64,000 bases of DNA, taken from contig CAUYUJ010000903.1 of the NCBI GenBank assembly GCA_963575745.1, positions 330,001-394,000 of the forward strand. Reading direction: 5' to 3'. How positions within the stretch are numbered: position 1 is the stretch's first letter; every line of letters starts with the position of its first letter. A program made the position numbers and the translations under genes. The notes under the pieces were generated by a model. It searched no databases and had not been told where the DNA came from. It saw nothing but the letters and a program-made list of their open reading frames with translations. Positions 62,459 to 64,000 of the stretch are shown piece after piece. Origin of the DNA: Prorocentrum cordatum (Eukaryota; Sar; Dinophyceae; Prorocentrales; Prorocentraceae).

Positions 62459-62970
62459 TTCTTCCAACCAGAAGGCCCGTGGGGGGCCCCGATGGTCCCG
62501 TCCCTGCCCGTCGCCGCCGCCCCGTTGCACCCTCCCCCGTTGCAATTGCAATCGCATTTCATGCATTGCATCCCACTGCAATCGCATTGGGTCGCTCTGA
62601 ATCGCCCTGCTTCGCTTCGCACGTCAGTGCGAAAGGGGGGCCTGCCGAATGTGCACGGGATTGAGGTTCTGACTGGGAACGCATCTCCGTGTTGTAACTG
62701 TTCTTGCTCGAGCCTTCACGGGGTCACTCATATGGGCCCCGTGCGCGCAGCCTGGGCCGCGGCCGCTGCCACAGGTCTTCGCTCGCTGCTCGCGATAGGC
62801 CCGTGGGCGTCGGCGAGCCCGACGTCTTGCCCGCCGCTGGTGTGCCTGCGGCCACCCTTCCCCGCGTGGAACGCCTCGGTGTTCGAGGCCCTCGCGGAGG
62901 CGGCGGCGGCGGCGGCGGCCCCGGACCCTGGCCCTCCCGGGGGCCCTGCGGTTCCCTGCCTGACCTTGGG
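62459..62970. other. No recognisable gene
   Basis: A degenerate TGCAATCGCATT repeat lies at about 62538-62595 and a GGC run at about 62898-62918. The open frames are Ala/Pro-rich. Confidence 0.4.
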
Positions 62971-63184
62971 GGGCCCCCAAAGAGGGTGATGACCACATCT
63001 TGCGGTGAGTCGGTGAAGATTCGGGGTCACCGCACGGGTTTGGGACTCGGGTCGTTCTCCGAGGACGTCTCGGGCGATTGGGGCAGCCGAGGTCCCAAGA
63101 TCGTTTGGTGACGGACCGTGCGGTGAGGTCTTGGGGGGGTTCGAGGTCACCGCATTGTCTGTCACCACACGGTTTCGGGACTCT
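62971..63184. mobile_element. Dispersed GGTCACCGCAC repeat, copy 2
   Basis: Matches 37838-38037 block for block. This copy carries an extra CTGTCACCACA segment near its right end. Confidence 0.65.
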
Positions 63185-63410
63185 AAACTGACTGCGGAGT
63201 CGGGGGAGTTTGGCGGGGTGCGGGGTGTGCTGCTGCACCTGTTGGAGCAGGTGGGCTCGAGCGTCGTGGGGGCCGAGAGAGCGCCTGGGCCACTGGGCCG
63301 CCCGGCCCGCCGCGTGGGCCGTCGGTGGGGGGCTCGTCGAGGCCAAACTGGGCCAGGCCCGCGGCTGGCAGGCCCGTTGTTGCGGTGCTCCCTGGAAGGA
63401 AGCACCAATT

Positions 63411-63569
63411 TTGAGTCGGGCGCGTCCCTCTACGGGGGGAATATCAAAAACATAAGCAAACAACAGTCAGTGGATTATATATATATATATATATGTTTAG
63501 AACCATTTTAGAGTGTTGGGATTTTTTGTTTGTCCAGAATCCGCCTGTAGGGGGACATGCCCGACCTAA
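63411..63569. mobile_element. MITE family 1, copy g
   Basis: TTGAGTCGGGCGCGTCCC at the left and GGGGGACATGCCCGACCTA at the right. The interior has gained a (TA)n tract at about 63475-63494. Confidence 0.8.
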
Positions 63570-63699
63570 CCTTCGGCCAGGCCCGCGGCGCAGGGAGGAG
63601 GGAGGAGGGGAAGGAGGGATGAGGGAGGAAGGAGGAGAAAGTGGGGATCGTCTCTTCAAAACGAGGACCCAACACCACAGGATGGCTGGGGAACAAGAA

Positions 63700-63760
63700 T
63701 CGTCCCCATATTTTTAAATATTTTCGTATATTTCTCCTCTAGAGGGACGTGTCCGATTTC
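63700..63760. mobile_element. MITE family 1, truncated copy h
   Basis: Only the right end is present: ATCGTCCCCATATTTTT through CTCTAGAGGGACGTGTCCGA. The left part is missing or unrecognisable. Confidence 0.6.
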
Positions 63761-63917
63761 ATGCTAGGTGGTGGACGTCGACCCGGCGCCTGGCGACTTC
63801 GTGGGCTTCCCGCCTCCTCCCCCAGGTTTCCAGCAACGCTGCGCGGGCGTCGGGGAGGGCGGCGGGGGCGCCCGGGCGTCAGCCGTCGGGGGCGCCAGCC
63901 GTCGGGGGCTTCTTGGT
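63761..63917. other. Short GC-rich spacer
   Basis: No gene. GTCGGGGGCGCCAGCC-type sequence is repeated at about 63885-63905. Confidence 0.35.
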
Positions 63918-64000
63918 TTAAGCCGGGCCTCTCCATCTACAGGGGGACTATTCAAAAATAGTTCACACAATAGTTTGGGGACCATTGTTTTTAGGCATTT
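63918..64000. mobile_element. MITE family 1, copy i (cut by window end)
   Basis: Begins TTAAGCCGGGCCTCTCC and continues with the family's TTTGGGGACCATTG block. The right terminus lies beyond the window. Confidence 0.75.

Noticed and set aside
1-64000. Spliced-leader, rRNA, tRNA or snRNA genes
   Set aside because: Read for by eye on both strands; none recognised. A covariance-model search would be needed to exclude small or diverged ones.

Overview
The window looks like nuclear DNA of a dinoflagellate alga. The evidence is high GC with long C/G and trinucleotide runs, a dense load of retroelements and short inverted-repeat elements, LINE proteins of the type found in dinoflagellate genomes, and no recognisable intact host gene in 64 kb. 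A 100-base run of N (22571-22670) marks a scaffold gap. I cannot name the species from sequence alone; a large repeat-rich genome such as Prorocentrum would fit.

Centrepiece (30018-37160): an apparently complete tyrosine-recombinase (YR) retrotransposon of about 7.1 kb. It carries split direct repeats in the order A1 - genes - B1 - A2 - B2. A1 and A2 are identical over 106 bp, and B1 and B2 over 206 bp. It encodes a small membrane protein, an Ala-rich Gag-like protein with an RGG tail, reverse transcriptase-RNase H, a tyrosine recombinase read in a different frame inside the long RT frame, and a methyltransferase with cytosine-C5-type motifs. It sits in an (AT)n tract, has no target duplication, and its reading frames are open. 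It is probably young and is the best candidate here for a little-described system.

Left part (1-24 kb): clusters of short terminal-inverted-repeat elements from several families, one inserted into another; GC-rich minisatellites; a composite satellite (73-bp repeats, GAGGCT hexamers and a palindromic decamer tract, 4353-5551); a decayed full-length LINE (about 7.1-13.1 kb: ORF1-like coiled coil, endonuclease, RT, RNase H, Cys-rich tail); a LINE 3' fragment on the minus strand (16.0-17.4 kb); and degenerate CTTGGGG-type repeats.

Middle and right (24-30 kb and 42.5-57 kb): lower-GC sequence with decayed coding traces. These include a coiled-coil plus Cys/His-finger protein and a CCCH-finger Gag-like protein, both broken by frameshifts and stops, and then long stretches with no recognisable gene. 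At 55.2-57.2 kb the composite satellite of 4.35-5.55 kb reappears in inverted orientation, so the two copies face each other about 50 kb apart.

Right end (57-64 kb): microsatellites (TATACA, CACA, ATC), a possible 790-bp inverted-repeat element, and a new cluster of the short inverted-repeat elements seen at the left end. Overall the window is a nested record of mobile-element insertion rather than a gene cluster. Only the YR element looks functionally coherent.
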